Source of the DNA: Aquisphaera giovannonii
Lineage (GTDB): Bacteria; Planctomycetota; Planctomycetia; Isosphaerales; Isosphaeraceae
Length of the DNA: 64,000 nt
NCBI RefSeq assembly: GCF_008087625.1
Contig: NZ_CP042997.1
Location: 2,666,001 to 2,730,000, forward strand
Direction: 5' to 3'
This document shows positions 10,701 through 19,235 of the stretch, piece after piece. Position 1 is the first letter of the stretch, and each line of letters opens with the position of its first letter. Below the pieces are notes generated by a model, which was given only the letters and a program-made list of their open reading frames with translations, did not search any database and was not told the origin of the DNA. The translations under genes and the position numbers were made by a program.

Positions 10701-11112
10701 GGCGGTGAACGTGCAGTCCTTGCTGGGGTTCATCTTCATCGTCGGCATCAAGGTGGCGAACTCGGTGCTGATGACCGACTACGCCCAGGAGCTCCGCCGG
10801 CATGAGGGCCTCACCCCGCTGGAAGCGATCCGCAAGGCGGCCAGCCTCCGCGTCCGGCCGATCACGATGACCGCCCTGGCGGCCTTCTTCGCGCTCGTGC
10901 CCGGCGCCCTGTCGCTGGAGCGGGGGAGCGAGGCCAACGCCCCGCTGGCCCGGGCGATCCTCGGCGGCCTGATCGCCGGCGAGCCCGCGACGCTCTTCGT
11001 CCTCCCGGTCATCTACTCGCTGATCGTCCGCGACAAGCCCGGAAAGAGGCTGGCCCCGGCTCACGAGGGCGAGTCGGAGGGCGATCGCCCCGAGGGCTCC
11101 TCCCACCATTGA
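7753..11112 (+). CDS. RND-superfamily efflux pump, inner-membrane subunit
   Basis: At 1119 residues this is a full-length RND permease with the twofold plan of one TM helix, a porter/docking domain, then six TM helices. TM1 lies at about residues 12-32, and a second periplasmic domain begins after FWPILRKEFFPEVDAGAFEMYV. The TM4 motif is GPMIDSAIICLEN (about residues 400-412). It has a single Asp where AcrB-type pumps have two, as in metal-type and several uncharacterised RND groups. In TM10 the sequence VGIKVANSVLM (about residue 997) does not place Lys at the usual AcrB Lys940 position. The cytoplasmic loop after TM6 holds a His/Asp-rich stretch (HAHDEHGHGDQADGHGD, about residues 497-515) that could bind metal. 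No adaptor (membrane fusion protein) gene is adjacent; two TolC genes are divergent. The substrate is unknown. Confidence 0.9.
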   Translation: MNGLIRASLGNPYAVTVMALTMVLLGALSVTQIPVDILPIFRSPAVQTLTFYGGMSANSIAHDITNRMERWTGQANGMARQESRSILGASIVRNYFQGDVDPNGALTQVNSLALAAIPNLPPGTLPPVVLPFDPTSTTPVCVVALDSEDPANNESVLYDVGRYEVRNMIMGQPGAVAPVVYGGKVRAVMAYLDRNKMQARDLSTQDVLAALNAGNVFLPTGDAKFGDLDYVIDSNSMYEKVEDMGDIPVRIEPNNATYLRDVAQAKDANYIQTNVVRVNGKREVYIPVFRQLGSSTLRVVENLRGSLRDMEAKLTRSGINLKLVMDQSVYVRKSIEALVQEGVLGAILCSLVILMFLGEWRMTGIAVMTLPLACMTCCACLFLTGQTINTMTLAGMTLAIGPMIDSAIICLENTHRHMGLGASPRDAAFLGASEVAMPELVSTLCTFLVLSPLVMTPGLGQFLFKPMAMAVAFSMIAAYLLSRTLVPACSAFWLKPHAAHAHDEHGHGDQADGHGDPAESETFQINGDGPKPRRRGAIARAFARWEAMIDRGIEYYVKGLDAVLRHPALTLGFSFTALAATILLFWPILRKEFFPEVDAGAFEMYVRAPSGLRIERMEDRIKEVEKFVKETVEEEDLELVLSELGVTSDWSAAYTPNAGPMDAVVRVQLSGERKKSAQEYVAELREGFASRGEFSDLEFAFDAGGMVRSAMNEGKSTPISVRITAKDQKSAHRVASMIRNEVEKVPGVVDARIIQRLDYPQFMVKVDRAKSAQLGLTQADVMKAIIASLNSSIQFDKHNFWIDPKSKNQYYVGVSYAENEIKSLDTIYDIPITSPVQKRPVPMRNVIEIERVPVPTEVTHYNIQPTIELSMGVAGRDLGHVSDDVSEIIGRFGRFKSAGQWDTYKPDSDGKELLVGSRITLSGEYLRMKDTFNSLGVGLILASLLIYFLMVGLDRSFVVPLTVMAIVPLSLIGIMPMLYVTKSAVNVQSLLGFIFIVGIKVANSVLMTDYAQELRRHEGLTPLEAIRKAASLRVRPITMTALAAFFALVPGALSLERGSEANAPLARAILGGLIAGEPATLFVLPVIYSLIVRDKPGKRLAPAHEGESEGDRPEGSSHH

Positions 11113-11122
11113 CCGACCCGGG

Positions 11123-11157
11123 CCCGAGGCGGCCCGCCACCCGGCGGCCGCCTCGGG
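11123..11157 (+). terminator. GC-rich hairpin after the RND gene
   Basis: A perfect 12-bp inverted repeat (11123-11134 with 11146-11157, loop 11 bases) starts 11 bases after the RND stop. There is no clear T tract, so it may stabilise the 3' end or act as a weak terminator. Confidence 0.45.
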
Positions 11158-11194
11158 GTTCCATCCGGAGGGAGAACACCGGGGATCTCACTCC

Positions 11195-12082
11195 ATGACG
11201 AACGTGCTGTACCTCTCGATCCTGGCCCTGGCCGCCGCGGACGCCGCGGACGAGGGTCCCAGGGGAGTCCACCGGGACATCGCCTACTCCGACGCGGGAG
11301 GGGCCCGAACCCGGCTCGACGTCTATTCCGGGCGGGGAGGCAAGGACCGGGCGTGCATCGTCTGGATCCACGGCGGCGCCTGGGAGTTCGGGAGCAAGGC
11401 CCTCGTCGGGGCCAAGCCCGGGGCCTTCAACGAGCGCGGGTACCTGTTCCTCAGCGTCGAGTATCGGCTGCACCCGGCCGTCTCCTACCGCGAGCAGGCC
11501 GGGGACATCGCCGCGGCCGTCCGCTGGGCCCGCGACCATGCCGCCGAATACGGCGGCGACCCGCGGCGCATCTACCTCATGGGCCACAGCGCGGGGGCGC
11601 ATCTCGCGGCGCTGGTCGCGACGGATGGCCGCTACCTCCGGAAGGCCGGCCTCCGGCTGAAGGACCTCTCCGGGGTCATCCTCCTGGACGGCGCCGGCTA
11701 CGACATCCCGCGGCAGATCCGGTCGGCAGGCCGATCGCCGCGACTCAGGGCGCTCTACCTGGACGTCTTCGGCGACGATCCCGCGAGGCAGGCCGACGCG
11801 TCCCCGATCGAGCACGTCGCCGCGGGCAAAGGGATCCCGCCCTTCCTGATCCTGCACGTGGCGGACCGCCCGGATTCGAGGATGCAGTCGCTGTCGCTGG
11901 CGGAGCGGCTCCGGGCCTCGGGCGTGCCCGCCGAGGTCATCCCGGCCGAGGGCAAGACGCACATGACCATCAATCGCGAGCTGGGCCGGGCCGGGGACCC
12001 GCCGACCGACGCCGTCTTCGCCTTCCTGCGGGTTCGCGACGGCCGGCGATCGGCCCGCGGATCGGAGAGCTTGAAACCTTGA
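11195..12082 (+). CDS. Alpha/beta-hydrolase, carboxylesterase-like, exported
   Basis: This 295-residue protein has a short hydrophobic N-terminus (residues 4-18) suggesting export. It then shows the alpha/beta-hydrolase signatures of the hormone-sensitive-lipase/BD-FAE type: oxyanion motif HGGAWEFG (about residue 55-62), nucleophile elbow GHSAGAHLAAL with Ser near 132, an acid candidate in VADRPDSRM (about 223-226), and His in GKTHMTINRE (about 255). All catalytic positions are present, so it is probably an active esterase. The substrate is unknown. It stands alone between the RND gene and dps, with its own start at an ATG preceded by a GGAG-containing stretch. A second, separate esterase of similar design is encoded at 61025. 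Confidence 0.85.
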   Translation: MTNVLYLSILALAAADAADEGPRGVHRDIAYSDAGGARTRLDVYSGRGGKDRACIVWIHGGAWEFGSKALVGAKPGAFNERGYLFLSVEYRLHPAVSYREQAGDIAAAVRWARDHAAEYGGDPRRIYLMGHSAGAHLAALVATDGRYLRKAGLRLKDLSGVILLDGAGYDIPRQIRSAGRSPRLRALYLDVFGDDPARQADASPIEHVAAGKGIPPFLILHVADRPDSRMQSLSLAERLRASGVPAEVIPAEGKTHMTINRELGRAGDPPTDAVFAFLRVRDGRRSARGSESLKP

Positions 12083-12190
12083 TCGGCACCCGACTTGCGG
12101 CACGACGGCTTGCTTTCCGGTCGAGCCCGTATAGAAAAGGAACAATCGAAACGGGCCGCCCCCAATCTCCTTGTATTGAAGGTTTCACAC

Positions 12191-12715
12191 ATGCCGAAGC
12201 TCCATGCACCTTCGCATCCGGCCGCTGCCACGCCGTTCCCGACCAAGAACGACCTGGGCGCGGATGTCCGCGAGAAGGTCATCGCGATCCTCAACGCCCG
12301 GCTGGCCGATGCGGTGGATCTGCACTCGCAGGTGAAGCACGCCCACTGGAATGTGAAGGGACCCAACTTCATCGCCCTGCACAAGCTGTTCGACGACATC
12401 CACGCCGACGTCCTGGAGTACGTGGACGAGATCGCGGAGAGGGCCGTCCAGCTCGGCGGTGTTGCGCTGGGGACGGTGCGTTCGGCCGCGGAGCACAGCC
12501 AGCTCGCCGAGTACCCGGCGACGGCCGTGGACGGCGTGGAGCATGTCGCGGCGCTCTCGTCGGCGCTCGCGGCGTTCGGCAAGGCCGCCCGCGAGGCGAT
12601 CGACGAGACCGACGGCCTGGGCGACGCCGACACGGCGGACCTGTTCACCGGCGTCTCGCGCGGGATCGACAAGTGGCTCTGGTTCGTCGAGGCGCACGCC
12701 CAGGGCAGGGCCTGA
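12191..12715 (+). CDS. dps: DNA starvation/stationary phase protection protein Dps
   Basis: The ATG at 12191 has a GAAGG sequence about nine bases upstream and gives 174 residues, the usual Dps length. The ferroxidase signature is intact: KHAHWNVKG (His and Trp ligand region), FDDIHADVLEYVDEIAER (Asp/Glu ligands), and the hallmark ERAVQLGGVALGT. Dps forms a 12-subunit cage that oxidises and stores iron with peroxide and can coat DNA in stationary phase. An N-terminal Lys/His/Pro-rich tail (residues 1-25) could contact DNA. The gene is monocistronic and ends in a bidirectional hairpin shared with corC. An in-frame extension upstream of 12191 exists but lacks family similarity. Confidence 0.95.
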   Translation: MPKLHAPSHPAAATPFPTKNDLGADVREKVIAILNARLADAVDLHSQVKHAHWNVKGPNFIALHKLFDDIHADVLEYVDEIAERAVQLGGVALGTVRSAAEHSQLAEYPATAVDGVEHVAALSSALAAFGKAAREAIDETDGLGDADTADLFTGVSRGIDKWLWFVEAHAQGRA

Positions 12716-12754
12716 CGGAGGCCGCGGTGCGACCGCCCGCGACGGGATGCCCCG

Positions 12755-12782
12755 GCCCGTCCCCTATCGCGAGGGGACGGGC
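12755..12782. terminator. Bidirectional hairpin between dps and corC
   Basis: An 11-bp perfect stem (12755-12765 with 12772-12782, loop ATCGCG) lies between the convergent dps and corC genes and overlaps the corC stop. Its right half (12768-12781) is identical to part of a palindrome at 49035-49048. Confidence 0.6.
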
Positions 12783-14044
12783 TGGAGGTCCATGAGCACG
12801 CGGCGGATCTGGTGGTCGCGGACCTCCACGACCTGGAATCGGATGCCGTCGTAGGAGAAGCTCTCGCCCTCGTCCGGGAGCCGCCCCAGCTCATGCAGGG
12901 CGAGGCCCGCGACGGTCTCGAAGTCGTCCTCGGTGGGGAGGTGGAGGCCCAGCCGCTCGTTGAGGGTTTCGATCGGCAGGCCGCCGGCGAGCTCGTAACG
13001 CGTGCCCCCGAGGGCGGTGATCCCGTCGGTGCGCGCGGGGACGTCGTGCTCGTCGTCGATCGGCCCGACGAGCTGCTCCAGCAGGTCCTCCAGGGTGACC
13101 AGGCCCGCGACCCCGCCGTACTCGTCGAGCACGACGGCCATCTGCGTGCGGTGGCCGCGGAGGTCGCCGATCAGCTCGAAGGCGTTCCGGGTCTCCGGGA
13201 CGAAGAAGGCCGGGCGGACGAGGTCCCGCGGGGTCACGGAGTCCGGGTCGCCCGCGGAGATCATCCGCTCCCACAGGTCCTTGCCGATGAGGATGCCGAC
13301 GATGTCGTCCCGATTGGTCCCGTAGAGCGGGATGCGGCTGCGTCCCGTGCGCCGGAAGGCCTCGGACGCCTGGCGGGCGGTGACCGTCGCGGGGAGGCTG
13401 ACGATGGCGGTCGCGGGGATCATGAATTCGGACACGTCCGCCCGGGTCAGCTCGACGGCGTGCTGGAGCAGGGTCCGCGTCGATTCCGGGAGGTCGGCGT
13501 CCACGTCGTCCGGGCTCTCGCCGTCCTCCGCCAGGATCTCCACCTCCACGCTGGTGGGGCGCGGGCCGGCCTCGGGGTCTGCGCCCCACCGCTCGGCGAA
13601 GCCCTCGATCAATTCCTCGGCGTGATTGAGGGGCCAGGCGGTCGCCCGGAGGAGGCGGGCGAGCGGCCAGGCCGCGAAGATGAGCGGCTCGGCGAACACG
13701 CGACCGGCCACGGCGGCGATCGAGTACGTCAGGCCGCCCAGCACCGCGACGAGGAGCAGGAGCCCGCCGCCGGCGTGGACCGGGGACCGATCGACGGCCA
13801 GCACGAGGAGCCCCGTCGCCAGGAGCCCGGCCGCCACCGAGATCATCTCGCAGGCCCGCTCGGTCCTCTCGTCCAGGTGCGCGACCTCGTCGGCGCGGGT
13901 CGGCTGCCCGCGGTCCTCGCAGTATTCCTCCAGCCGGCTCCGGGAATAGGAGTGGAAGGCCTTCGCCAGCGCGACGGCGGCCATGTAGAGGAGCATCGCC
14001 GGGAGCGCCAGCGTGGCGAGCGCGAGTGGGGACAGGGTGATCAC
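12764..14044 (-). CDS. CorC/HlyC-type membrane protein with CBS pair
   Basis: This 426-residue protein has an N-terminal membrane part with hydrophobic helices at about 5-28, 70-90 and 95-115 (DUF21/CNNM-like), then a CBS-domain pair at about 200-325 ([44 protein letters not shown]). A C-terminal CorC_HlyC domain ([18 protein letters not shown]) follows. Family members are linked to Mg2+/Co2+ transport or efflux. Its GTG start (14044) overlaps the ybeY stop as GTGA, so translation is coupled. The order phoH, 7TM-HD, ybeY, corC is a conserved bacterial neighbourhood, which supports both the start and the assignment. The transported ion is not shown by the sequence. Confidence 0.9.
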   Translation of the reverse strand: MITLSPLALATLALPAMLLYMAAVALAKAFHSYSRSRLEEYCEDRGQPTRADEVAHLDERTERACEMISVAAGLLATGLLVLAVDRSPVHAGGGLLLLVAVLGGLTYSIAAVAGRVFAEPLIFAAWPLARLLRATAWPLNHAEELIEGFAERWGADPEAGPRPTSVEVEILAEDGESPDDVDADLPESTRTLLQHAVELTRADVSEFMIPATAIVSLPATVTARQASEAFRRTGRSRIPLYGTNRDDIVGILIGKDLWERMISAGDPDSVTPRDLVRPAFFVPETRNAFELIGDLRGHRTQMAVVLDEYGGVAGLVTLEDLLEQLVGPIDDEHDVPARTDGITALGGTRYELAGGLPIETLNERLGLHLPTEDDFETVAGLALHELGRLPDEGESFSYDGIRFQVVEVRDHQIRRVLMDLQPVPSR

Positions 14045-14532
14045 GGGACGAGCCCCCGGGGCGTGGACGCCCTGCGGCCTTCCAGGATGGCCCGCTGCCG
14101 CTCGCCCATGCGTAGGGCGGCCTCGTCGCTCGTGTCGTCGTATCCGCAGAGATGCAGGAGGCCGTGGACGACGTACAGCTCCAGCTCGTCCGAGGGGTCC
14201 TCGGCGAGCTCGGCGGCCGTCGAGCGGGCCATCTCGGTGGAGATGACGAGCTCGCCGACGAGGCGGCGATCGCCCGGGTCGGACAGGGCGAAGCTGATCA
14301 CGTCGGTCGGCCAGTCGTGGTCCAGGTGGTCCCGATTGATCCGGTGGATCGTCGGGTCGTCCACCAGGGCGATCGAGATCGACGCGGCGTCGATGCCCTC
14401 TCCGCGGAGGACGTCGCCGGCGAGCCGCGCGAGCCGGCCCGGATCGACGGCCAGGTGGCTCTGGGTATCCGAGACCTCGACGTCGATGGCCTCGGCGACG
14501 GCGGGCGGCCTGTGCTCTGGGGGGCTGGGCAT
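14041..14532 (-). CDS. ybeY: Endoribonuclease YbeY, rRNA maturation factor
   Basis: This 163-residue protein has the YbeY core: VISFALSDPG, GELVIS and the metal motif HGLLHLCGYDD (residues 123-133). YbeY is a zinc-dependent RNase acting in 16S rRNA 3' maturation and ribosome quality control. The usual motif is H-x3-H-x5-H. Here the first two His (123, 127) are present but the third ligand position (133) is Asp, which can still bind metal. The gene sits 13 bases downstream of the 7TM-HD gene and overlaps the corC start. About 20 residues of Pro-rich N-terminal extension precede the domain; an internal start is possible. Confidence 0.93.
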   Translation of the reverse strand: MPSPPEHRPPAVAEAIDVEVSDTQSHLAVDPGRLARLAGDVLRGEGIDAASISIALVDDPTIHRINRDHLDHDWPTDVISFALSDPGDRRLVGELVISTEMARSTAAELAEDPSDELELYVVHGLLHLCGYDDTSDEAALRMGERQRAILEGRRASTPRGLVP

Positions 14533-14545
14533 GGGGGCTTGCGGC

Positions 14546-16774
14546 TCACGCGGTGCGTTGTTCGGGGTACTTGACCCGGCCGTGGTAGATGGCGATGAGC
14601 GACTTGATCAGGCTGTCCCGGACCTCCGCGATCTGGCGGAGCGTCAGGCTGCATTCGTCGAACTGCCCGTCGCGGAGGCGCTTGTCGATCATGTCGCTGA
14701 CGAGGCCCTCGAGCCGAGACGGCGTGGGCTCCGATAGGGAGCGGCTGGCGCTCTCCACGGCGTCGGACATCATCAGGATGGCCGCCTCGCGCGTCTGCGG
14801 CTTGGGCCCGGGGTAGCGGAAGGCGCTCTCGTGGACCGTCGAGCCGTCCACGCAGCGGCGATTCGCCTCGTGGTAGAAGTATTCGACGAGCGTGGTGCCG
14901 TGGTGCTGCTCGATCAGGTCGATGATCGGCTCGGGCAGGTGATGCTGGCGGCCCAGATCCACCCCGTCCTTCACGTGCCCGACGATGATCAGGGTGCTCA
15001 TCGCCGGCGCGAGGTTGGCGTGGCGGCTCGTCGCGCCGACCTGGTTCTCCACGAAGTAGTGCGGCTTGAGCATCTTGCCGATGTCGTGGAAGTAGGCCCC
15101 GATCCGGACCAGCAGGGCGTTGGCGCCGATCCGCTCCGCGGCGGCCTCGGCGATGGCGCCGACGGTGATCGAATGGTTGTGCGTGCCCGGGGCGCGGCGG
15201 ACCAGCTCCTGGAGCAGCGGGTGGGTGATGTCGCCCAGCTCCAGCAGGCTGATCCCCGTGACCATCCCGAAGGTGCTCTCCAGGAACGGCAGGCTGCCGC
15301 CCAGGAAGAAGCCGGACATGAGCCCCCAGCCGGCCCGCCAGAAGCCGTCGCTGCGGACGAGGTCCAGCGGCTGGTGCTCCCACAGGCCCGTGGCCCAGGT
15401 CATGAGGAGATAGCCCAGCGCGGCGGTCGCGCCCACCTTGATGAGCTTGGTCCTGGTGCGGACCTCATTCAGGGCGAGCACGCCGGCGGCCGTCCCGCCC
15501 ATCACCACCAGGAACAGGCTCATGCCGCCCCCGAGCGCCAGGCAGGTGAGGATCGAGAGCCCGAAGGTCGCCATGAGGGCGAAGTTCGGGTCGTAGGCCA
15601 CGGCCAGCATCATGGCGCCGATGGCCACCGGGACGAGCTCCGCGTTCCACGTCTGGTTGGCCAGCATCCGGACCACGGCCATGCACACCACGACCAGCCC
15701 GCAGACCGTCGCGATGTGGCGGATGCTCTCGGCGATCCTCGGCTCGTGCCGGTAGATGTAGTATCCGGTCAGGAGGAAGAGGGCCACGACCAGGGCCAGG
15801 ATGCCCGCGGCCCGCTGGCACCTCGAGCCCACCGAGAGCGCCTTCACGGCCGCCTCGTGCTCCATGCGGAGCAGGATGAGCTGCTCCTCGCCGATGGACT
15901 GCCCCTGCTCGACGAGGACCTGGCCGAGCTTGTAGGTGTCGAACTTCTCCTCGACCGCGTCGCGGGCCTCCTCGCGGAGGCGGGCGGTGACCTCGGGTTC
16001 GAAGGTCAGGGTCGGGCGGCCGCCGATCCGGTCGGCCACGAGCTGGAAGAGGGCCTCGCCGAGCCTGGGGGAGGTGAACGCCGAGACGAAATCCCTGTGC
16101 ACCGAGCCGTCCGGCTTCACGATCCGCTCCGGGACGACGCGCTCGCGGGGCACCAGCGACGCCGCGTCCCGGGGCTGGCCCAGCCCGTGGATCGCGAGCT
16201 GGGCGCTGGCCTCCTCGTTCCGCGGCAGGGCCTCGGGGCCCAGGACGCCGTTGGCGATGAGGGGCTCGAAGGCCTTGATGAGCTGGGCGTGGAGGTTGTC
16301 CCTGCGCTGGGGCGTGTCGGTCGCGGCCTTGATGTCGAGGTAGGCCTCCGGCCGGAGCTTCCACGAGCTGCGGACGACCTCGGGCAGGTCCTCGATCCGG
16401 CTCGACTTGGCGATGGTGACGGTGAGGTCGTCCAGCCGGTCGGCGAGGTCCCTCAGGGGCGCCGGGTCGTTGACCATCGAGGGCGGCACCTTGTCCGCGG
16501 CCGCCTGGCGGTCGTTGCTCGTCTTCGTCTGGTTGCGGATCTTGAACTCGCGGACCTTCACGCGGATCTCGCGGTCGGGCCGCTGGCCGATGCGGTAGGT
16601 GAACGGCGGCCCGGCGCCGTGGACGATCGCCGCGGTGGCGAGCACGCTGGCGACGATGATCGACAGGCCGATCAGGCTGGCCCGCTGCCTGGCCAACCGG
16701 CTCTCTTTCTGGGTCGCGGGGAAGGAACGGAGCTGGGCTCTGGGGAGCCGGGATCGACGTTTACCAAGGCTCAT
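14546..16774 (-). CDS. 7TM-HD (PgpH-like) cyclic-dinucleotide phosphohydrolase
   Basis: From the ATG at 16774 this encodes 742 residues: an N-terminal TM (about 35-55), a large extracytoplasmic domain (about 60-330, 7TMR-HDED), seven membrane helices (about 335-520), and a cytoplasmic HD domain. The HD motif is visible in YFHDIGKMLKPHYF, with further His in THNHSITVG. In other bacteria this family hydrolyses c-di-AMP or acts as a membrane sensor; whether this organism uses c-di-AMP cannot be judged here. The gene is the second in the phoH-HD-ybeY-corC run. A GTG at 16819 would add 15 residues but has weaker support. Confidence 0.9.
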   Translation of the reverse strand: MSLGKRRSRLPRAQLRSFPATQKESRLARQRASLIGLSIIVASVLATAAIVHGAGPPFTYRIGQRPDREIRVKVREFKIRNQTKTSNDRQAAADKVPPSMVNDPAPLRDLADRLDDLTVTIAKSSRIEDLPEVVRSSWKLRPEAYLDIKAATDTPQRRDNLHAQLIKAFEPLIANGVLGPEALPRNEEASAQLAIHGLGQPRDAASLVPRERVVPERIVKPDGSVHRDFVSAFTSPRLGEALFQLVADRIGGRPTLTFEPEVTARLREEARDAVEEKFDTYKLGQVLVEQGQSIGEEQLILLRMEHEAAVKALSVGSRCQRAAGILALVVALFLLTGYYIYRHEPRIAESIRHIATVCGLVVVCMAVVRMLANQTWNAELVPVAIGAMMLAVAYDPNFALMATFGLSILTCLALGGGMSLFLVVMGGTAAGVLALNEVRTRTKLIKVGATAALGYLLMTWATGLWEHQPLDLVRSDGFWRAGWGLMSGFFLGGSLPFLESTFGMVTGISLLELGDITHPLLQELVRRAPGTHNHSITVGAIAEAAAERIGANALLVRIGAYFHDIGKMLKPHYFVENQVGATSRHANLAPAMSTLIIVGHVKDGVDLGRQHHLPEPIIDLIEQHHGTTLVEYFYHEANRRCVDGSTVHESAFRYPGPKPQTREAAILMMSDAVESASRSLSEPTPSRLEGLVSDMIDKRLRDGQFDECSLTLRQIAEVRDSLIKSLIAIYHGRVKYPEQRTA

Positions 16775-16941
16775 GGAAGCATCTCGGCTGGTCGTGGGCG
16801 ACGCCGCTCGGCGCCCCACGCAGGGATGCTCCCGGGCGACACGGCCCGGGATTCGCGGGCTTCGGACCCCGCTCGGCCGGCGAGGTGGGATGCCGCTTCA
16901 TGGCACCCGGCCGAGGGCAGGGACCGGACGGCCGCGCCGCC

Positions 16942-17952
16942 TCACCCCGAGGCGGCGATGCCGGGACGCTCCACGGCGGGGACCGTCGGCGCTGCCGTCG
17001 GGCCCTCCGCATCGCGCCCCAGCTCCTCGTCTTCGTACGCGTTCACAATCGCTTGCACGAGGGGGTGCCGGACGATGTCCGCGCGGTCCAGGTAGACCGT
17101 CGCCACCCCGTCCACCCTTCCCAGGCGATCGAGCGCATCGGCCAGGCCGCTCTTGGTCGCCGCCGGAAGGTCGACCTGGGTCGGGTCGCCCGTCACGACG
17201 ATCCTGGCGTTCGTGCCCATGCGGGTCAGGAACATCTTCATCTGGGGGATCGTCGCGTTCTGTCCCTCGTCGAGGATGATCATCGCATCGTTCAGGGTCC
17301 TCCCCCTCATGTACGCCAGCGGGGCGATCTCGATCAGGTCGTTGCTCATGTAGCGACGGATCTGATCGTAGTCCATCAGGTCATGAAGGGCATCGAGCAG
17401 GGGGCGGAGGTAGGGGTTGATCTTGGCTTCCAGGTCTCCCGGCAGGAATCCGAGGTGCTCGCCCGCCTCGACGGCGGGCCGGACGAGCACGATCTTCTTG
17501 ATGCGCCCCTTGCGGAGCGCCGTGACGGCCATCGCCACGGCGAGATATGTCTTCCCGGTCCCCGCCGGGCCGGCGCAGAGGACCAGGGGATAGTCCTGGA
17601 GTGCCCTCAGATAGCGGGACTGACCGTCCGAACGCGGCCGGACGATCCGATTCCCCTCGCGGATCTCGAGCGAGGCCTCGGGCCCCTCCTCGCCTCGAGT
17701 CGCCTTGTCGATGAGGTCGGCCACGTCCGACGTGTGGATGGGCCGGCGTCCCTTGTGCAGGTTGCGGAGCCCCTCGAAGACCTGGCGCGCACGTTCCACC
17801 CGATCGGACTCGCCCTCGAGTCGGACCTCGCCGTGCCTGGCGATCGCCTTGATGCCCAGGGCGTCGCGGATCTGGCGGAGGTGCTGGTCGCGGCTCCCGA
17901 AGACCGCGAGCTCCTCCGCATGTCCATCGAGCGTGATTGTGACTTCTGGCAT
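16942..17952 (-). CDS. PhoH family ATPase
   Basis: This 336-residue protein has an N-terminal KH-like segment (about 1-75) and a PhoH ATPase domain with Walker A GPAGTGKTYLAVAMA (about 130-137) and Walker B MIILDEGQNAT (about 225-235), followed by the sensor-type VVTGDPTQVDLP. PhoH proteins are RNA-associated ATPases found beside ybeY in many phyla, and this arrangement is kept here. It is the promoter-proximal gene of the block. The last 25 residues are Pro/Ala-rich and not conserved. The gap of 167 bases to the next gene could hold a secondary promoter. Confidence 0.93.
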   Translation of the reverse strand: MPEVTITLDGHAEELAVFGSRDQHLRQIRDALGIKAIARHGEVRLEGESDRVERARQVFEGLRNLHKGRRPIHTSDVADLIDKATRGEEGPEASLEIREGNRIVRPRSDGQSRYLRALQDYPLVLCAGPAGTGKTYLAVAMAVTALRKGRIKKIVLVRPAVEAGEHLGFLPGDLEAKINPYLRPLLDALHDLMDYDQIRRYMSNDLIEIAPLAYMRGRTLNDAMIILDEGQNATIPQMKMFLTRMGTNARIVVTGDPTQVDLPAATKSGLADALDRLGRVDGVATVYLDRADIVRHPLVQAIVNAYEDEELGRDAEGPTAAPTVPAVERPGIAASG

Positions 17953-18225
17953 GCCTCGCCCCGGGACCGGTCGGCCGGATAGGCCCCACGCACCGGATCC
18001 GCGCGGGGACGTATCGAGCCGATTCGTAGGCCGACCGGAAAATCAATCTTATGATGGAACCGCCGAGGAATAAAGGACAAGATCGCGGAAAACTGCCGCA
18101 TCCCCGCTCGTGCCGCGAAGCGAACGCCCGATCGGGCTGCATCTCGACCCGGGCGGATGACGCAAGTGCCGACAGGAATTCGCGTCACGACCGGGGTGCA
18201 CGATTTCGTCCACCGCCCCGGAGGC

Positions 18226-19200
18226 TCACGTCCCCCAGACGATCCAGAGGATGTACGCCACCGGCCCCGCGAAAAGCAGCGAATCGAGCACGTCCAGGAC
18301 GCCCCCGAAGCCGGGGACCGCGGAGGAGGCGTCCTTCCGCTCGCCGTCACGCTTGATCATGGACTCCATGAGGTCGCCGAGCTGGGCGACGGAGCCCACG
18401 ATGAGGCCGAAGGCGATCGCGGGGACGACATCCAACGTCGGTACGTCGAGCAAATGGCGGGCCACGGCGGCGACGATCAGGGTCGCCGCGACGGCGAAGG
18501 CCAGGCCGCCGATCGCCCCCTCGACGGTCTTGTTCGGGCTGAGGCTGGGCCAGAGCTTGTGCCGGCCGGCCAGCCGCCCCACGGTGTAGGCGCCCGTGTC
18601 CGCGCCCTTGGCGGTCGCGACGAGGAAGAGCAGGGGGATCACGCCGTGGTAGGGCCCGTCCAGCCACCGGAGCTGGACCATGAAACTCCCCAGCAGGCCG
18701 ATGTAGGCGATGGCGAGCACGGTCGCGGCCAGGGCGGCCATCGTCCGTCCCGGCTTGACGAACTGGATGCCCTGGACCAGGAAGGCCACCATGAAGATGC
18801 CGACGAAGCTCAGGAACGGCCAGGAGAGGTAGACGAGCGGCCCGGCCGCGTTGTAGACCGAGGTCTCGATCTCCCGCGTGCTCCCGACGCTGTGCGCGAG
18901 GTGCGGCATCCAGTTGGACACGGTCAACGCGATGACGCCGCCGAGGATCGTGTTGACCGACGGTCGCAGGCCGGCGCCCCTGAGGAGGGCCACCATCTCC
19001 AGGCTCGCGGCCGTCATGGCCCCGACCGAGGCCAGGAACCAGAGCGGAAACCATGGGGCGGCCCACTCGTCGAGGAACAGGACCCCGAGGACGACGGCGA
19101 TCAGGCTCAGTCCGCTGAGGACCCGGGTTCCAAGCATAGGGGCGCGGTCGGGACTTGGTATGCGGTGATGGCGGCGGTCATCGCGGCGGGATCGCGACAT
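18226..19200 (-). CDS. cdsA: Phosphatidate cytidylyltransferase (CDP-diglyceride synthase)
   Basis: CdsA makes CDP-diacylglycerol from phosphatidic acid and CTP at the inner membrane. The protein has about eight hydrophobic helices and the C-terminal catalytic signature in modified form: DLMESMIKRDGERKDASS followed by VPGFGGVLDVLDSLL. In this stretch the usual H-G-G and D-R-x-D positions read F-G-G and D-V-L-D, while the K-R-x4-K-D part is intact. The ATG at 19200 gives 324 residues. An internal ATG at 19137 would start with MLGTRVLSGL, the normal N-terminus of the family, and may be the real start. It follows uppS with 35 bases between, a standard cell-envelope pairing. Confidence 0.9.
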   Translation of the reverse strand: MSRSRRDDRRHHRIPSPDRAPMLGTRVLSGLSLIAVVLGVLFLDEWAAPWFPLWFLASVGAMTAASLEMVALLRGAGLRPSVNTILGGVIALTVSNWMPHLAHSVGSTREIETSVYNAAGPLVYLSWPFLSFVGIFMVAFLVQGIQFVKPGRTMAALAATVLAIAYIGLLGSFMVQLRWLDGPYHGVIPLLFLVATAKGADTGAYTVGRLAGRHKLWPSLSPNKTVEGAIGGLAFAVAATLIVAAVARHLLDVPTLDVVPAIAFGLIVGSVAQLGDLMESMIKRDGERKDASSAVPGFGGVLDVLDSLLFAGPVAYILWIVWGT

Positions 19201-19235
19201 CGATCCGCGCGCCGCCCCGTTGATCGGGCATCACT

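Noticed and set aside
8356-11109. Long minus-strand open frame opposite the RND gene
   Set aside because: Its composition mirrors the antisense of the pump gene, and it has no recognisable domain.
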